25,004 nucleotides of DNA, taken from assembly GCA_009774395.1 (NCBI GenBank), contig VSNQ01000065.1, positions 1 through 25,004 of the forward strand, read 5' to 3'. The DNA comes from Lachnospiraceae bacterium. Its GTDB lineage: Bacteria > Bacillota > Clostridia > Lachnospirales > Lachnospiraceae. Under the pieces are notes generated by a model that saw nothing but the letters and a program-made list of their open reading frames with translations, had not been told where the DNA came from and did no database searches. Positions within the stretch are counted from its first letter, which is position 1; the number at the start of each line of letters is the position of its first letter. This document shows, piece after piece, positions 23,411 through 25,004 of the stretch. The position numbers and the translations under genes are program-made.

Positions 23411-24778
23411 ATGAAAAAAAGAAATGTAATATTGTTGGCAGCAACTATTGGACTAATGCTTACGGCTTGCGGAGATTCTAAAGAATCGACAGGTAATATA
23501 TCTGACAGCACAACAGTACCTACCGATACTGCTGAAAATGAAACAACGAAGAAATTTAAAGAATCGCAAGAATCGCAAGAATCGCAAGAATCACAAGAAC
23601 CGGAAAATCTTCCGGAGTCGCAGGAATATGTTTCTTCGGACGGCGCTTTTAAAGTTATCTTGCTTGAAGGGCTTACACAGACAGATATGCCGCTTCCTGC
23701 AGGAGGCTCTATGATGGGGCTGGATGGCGGGACTGCAAGGAAAGGATTTTCTAGTATTGCTATAAGATGCGCCAAGTCCAATGTTCCGGGAAATTCGGGC
23801 AGTATCGAAAGCCTTGAGGATTTTGCAGATTATATAACAGACATGGCGTTAAATGGGACTGGTGTAACGGTGGATTGGGAAGATACAGAGGCACCTTCTC
23901 TTGATGGCGCTGAGCACTGTCTTGCATGGGAAGGTGTGGCAAAAAGCGGTACAGGCAGGGGACAAGCATACGGCTTTTTTGCGGAAATGGCAGACTACTA
24001 TGTTATGGTAGTTATCGTTGGAAATAACGATGATGTTGAGGAAGCTAGGCAAATTATTGCACTGGATATGTCAGATGAAACGTCCAAACAGGCGGGAACA
24101 AAGGACTTTATCAACGGTATGACAGCGATTTTGGATTCTGTGAATGGAGCAAGTGTTTTGCAAACCTTTAAAGCGCTGGAGGATTCTGGAGCAACGGAAA
24201 GCCAGCTTGAGGCAATTACTTCACAGGCGCAGTTGAGTTTATCAGAAAGCTGGGACGTGGAGAGTGCGGATGACCTGATTGAAACGGCAGATTGGCTGAT
24301 GACAGAAGGACATAATCAGGGTGCTTTGGATTCCCTAAAGGAATTTAACCCAGGCGAGGAAACACAGCGTGATGCATTTGATACCAAGCTAAAAGAGCAG
24401 GGTCTTGATGATGGAACATATATCAGCCTGTTGGCGGCTTATGATGCATGGTCTGATTATGGGGATGGTGCTATCGCTGCATGGGATTTAAGCAGGGTCG
24501 GAACGGTTATGGGCTTTGGCTATGCGTCTGGCTACTGTACTTATGAGGAAGCAATGGACAAGATTTTAGAGGCGGCGCAGAAAGCACAGGAATTATACGA
24601 TTCGTGGGAGGATTTTAATAAAAGTTATCTTTATGGTTATTCCTATTGGTCAGAGGAGTCGCTGGACGATTCACAGAGCAGCGCAGGTGAGCGCGCGGAG
24701 CTTGTAAGCAGTATGGAAGCACAGGCAAATGGGCCATTTGCCATAGATTGGAATATAGAACTGAAAAAGGAATGGTAG
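23411..24778 (+). CDS. DUF1266-like lipoprotein
   Basis: A 455-residue lipoprotein. The signal peptide ends in the lipobox LTAC (Cys20), so the protein is lipid-anchored on the outer face of the membrane. A Ser/Thr/Glu-rich linker follows, with four SQE repeats (about residues 52-63). A middle domain (about 70-235) is of unknown type. The C-terminal part (about 275-455) resembles DUF1266: SESWDVESADDLIETADWLMTEGH, AAWDLSRVGTVMGFGYASGYCTYEEAM and LYDSWEDFNKSYLYGYSYW, with the conserved WDL-R, GY and SW...Y..G patterns. DUF1266 has no established activity. AAAGGGG lies about ten bases before the ATG. It is not visibly tied to the neighbours. Confidence 0.85.
   Translation: MKKRNVILLAATIGLMLTACGDSKESTGNISDSTTVPTDTAENETTKKFKESQESQESQESQEPENLPESQEYVSSDGAFKVILLEGLTQTDMPLPAGGSMMGLDGGTARKGFSSIAIRCAKSNVPGNSGSIESLEDFADYITDMALNGTGVTVDWEDTEAPSLDGAEHCLAWEGVAKSGTGRGQAYGFFAEMADYYVMVVIVGNNDDVEEARQIIALDMSDETSKQAGTKDFINGMTAILDSVNGASVLQTFKALEDSGATESQLEAITSQAQLSLSESWDVESADDLIETADWLMTEGHNQGALDSLKEFNPGEETQRDAFDTKLKEQGLDDGTYISLLAAYDAWSDYGDGAIAAWDLSRVGTVMGFGYASGYCTYEEAMDKILEAAQKAQELYDSWEDFNKSYLYGYSYWSEESLDDSQSSAGERAELVSSMEAQANGPFAIDWNIELKKEW
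23561..23596 (+). repeat. Four tandem 9-bp repeats in the lipoprotein linker
   Basis: GAATCGCAA is repeated three times, then once as GAATCACAA, encoding (ESQ)4. Multiples of three keep the frame, so unit number can vary and change linker length after the lipobox. Confidence 0.85.
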
Positions 24779-24815
24779 TGATTATAAGCAAAGGGCAGGA
24801 AGGAGTATTAATACT

Positions 24816-24854
24816 GTGAAAAACCCAATAAAGAAAGGAATAATTGCAGCATAG
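24816..24854 (+). pseudogene. Vestigial gene start (possible signal-peptide gene)
   Basis: GGAAGGAG at 24798-24805 is followed ten bases later by a GTG and 12 codons, MKNPIKKGIIAA, then TAG. A good ribosome site with a K-rich start turning hydrophobic looks like a cut-off signal peptide. It lies 37 bases after the lipoprotein stop. Too short to confirm. Confidence 0.3.
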
Positions 24855-24868
24855 CTGTTAATTTCCAT

Positions 24869-24929
24869 ACGCACCCTTGTGCGTAAAAAAGCTGCCGGAA
24901 TTGCGATTGCTTTCCGACAGCTTTTTACT
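24869..24929 (+). terminator. Double-hairpin terminator after the lipoprotein gene
   Basis: ACGCAC-CCTT-GTGCGT (24869-24884) is followed by the stem AAAAAGCTGCCGGAA with TTCCGACAGCTTTTT (24886-24926, one mismatch) and a T tract. The second stem is a clear Rho-independent terminator. The putative intron starts directly after it. Confidence 0.85.
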
Positions 24930-24930
24930 T

Positions 24931-25004
24931 GTGTGCCGAGCATGGCACTAATCTAGCTAGTGAAAGTCTAGCCACGGGTATTTACCGCCAAGTGTAGCGG
25001 AGCG
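24931..25004 (+). mobile_element. 5' end of a group II intron (class C-like), truncated by the window
   Basis: The sequence begins GTGTG, the usual 5' end of bacterial group II introns. It then shows GTGCC/GGCAC (24933-24948) and GCTAG-TGAAAGT-CTAGC (24956-24972), the GUGAAAGUC hairpin characteristic of domain I. Placement immediately after the T tract of a Rho-independent terminator is the known insertion habit of class C introns. The catalytic domains and reverse transcriptase would lie beyond base 25004, so the call rests on the first 74 bases. Confidence 0.7.

Noticed and set aside
23411..23781. Minus-strand frame rich in CDS repeats opposite the lipoprotein
   Set aside because: The apparent Cys-Asp-Ser repeat is only the complement of the SQE-encoding tandem repeat.

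Overview
The window looks like chromosomal DNA of a low-GC Gram-positive bacterium, most likely a Clostridia/Lachnospiraceae-type anaerobe. The grounds are AT-rich intergenic DNA, strong AGGAGG-type ribosome binding sites, a feoA-feoA-feoB cluster followed by a small FeoB-associated Cys-rich membrane peptide, a Bacillus yceG/yceH-like Ter cluster, and what appears to be the 5' end of a class C group II intron placed just after a terminator. The species cannot be fixed from sequence alone. Protein family names come from recognised motifs, not from a database search.

Region 1 (1-5041) holds three membrane-anchored or exported proteins of unknown function: a 115-residue protein resembling the N-terminal part of the next one, then 792- and 640-residue proteins with an N-terminal membrane anchor and FG-GAP/VCBS-like Asp-rich loops. 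Region 2 (5310-15233) is a co-directional Ter-type stress locus: a trypsin-like (HtrA-type) serine protease with an unusual N-terminal domain, a YceG-like protein, a TelA/YceH-like toxic-anion-resistance protein, three TerD-family proteins and a plasma-membrane-type Ca2+ P-type ATPase. It ends at a strong hairpin terminator (15323-15367). Compared with Bacillus yceCDEFGH, the TerC-type membrane protein is absent and a Ca2+ pump and a protease are present. A roughly 60-residue module appears three times in the YceG-like protein and once in the protease N-terminus, linking the two gene products.

Region 3 (15599-19578) is an iron-uptake locus. A promoter with a perfect GTTAGT-N4-ACTAAC operator, two further dyads and two half-sites precedes a hairpin-rich leader, two FeoA proteins, FeoB with a very acidic external loop, and the Cys-rich FeoB-associated peptide. 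A 166-bp hairpin-forming MITE-like element lies in the 3' end of that last gene and has replaced its final codons and stop. An Ogt-type DNA repair methyltransferase follows.

Region 4 (20192-25004) is accessory and partly decayed: a DUF1016 (YhcG-type nuclease) remnant, a minus-strand self-regulated merR-ABC transporter operon with a 19-bp-spacer MerR promoter, a truncated DeoR/WYL-type regulator, a DUF1266-like lipoprotein with a short tandem repeat, a vestigial gene start, a terminator and the start of a group II intron running off the window. The two broken genes are each followed by the same 19-bp sequence. No tRNA, rRNA or CRISPR array was seen.
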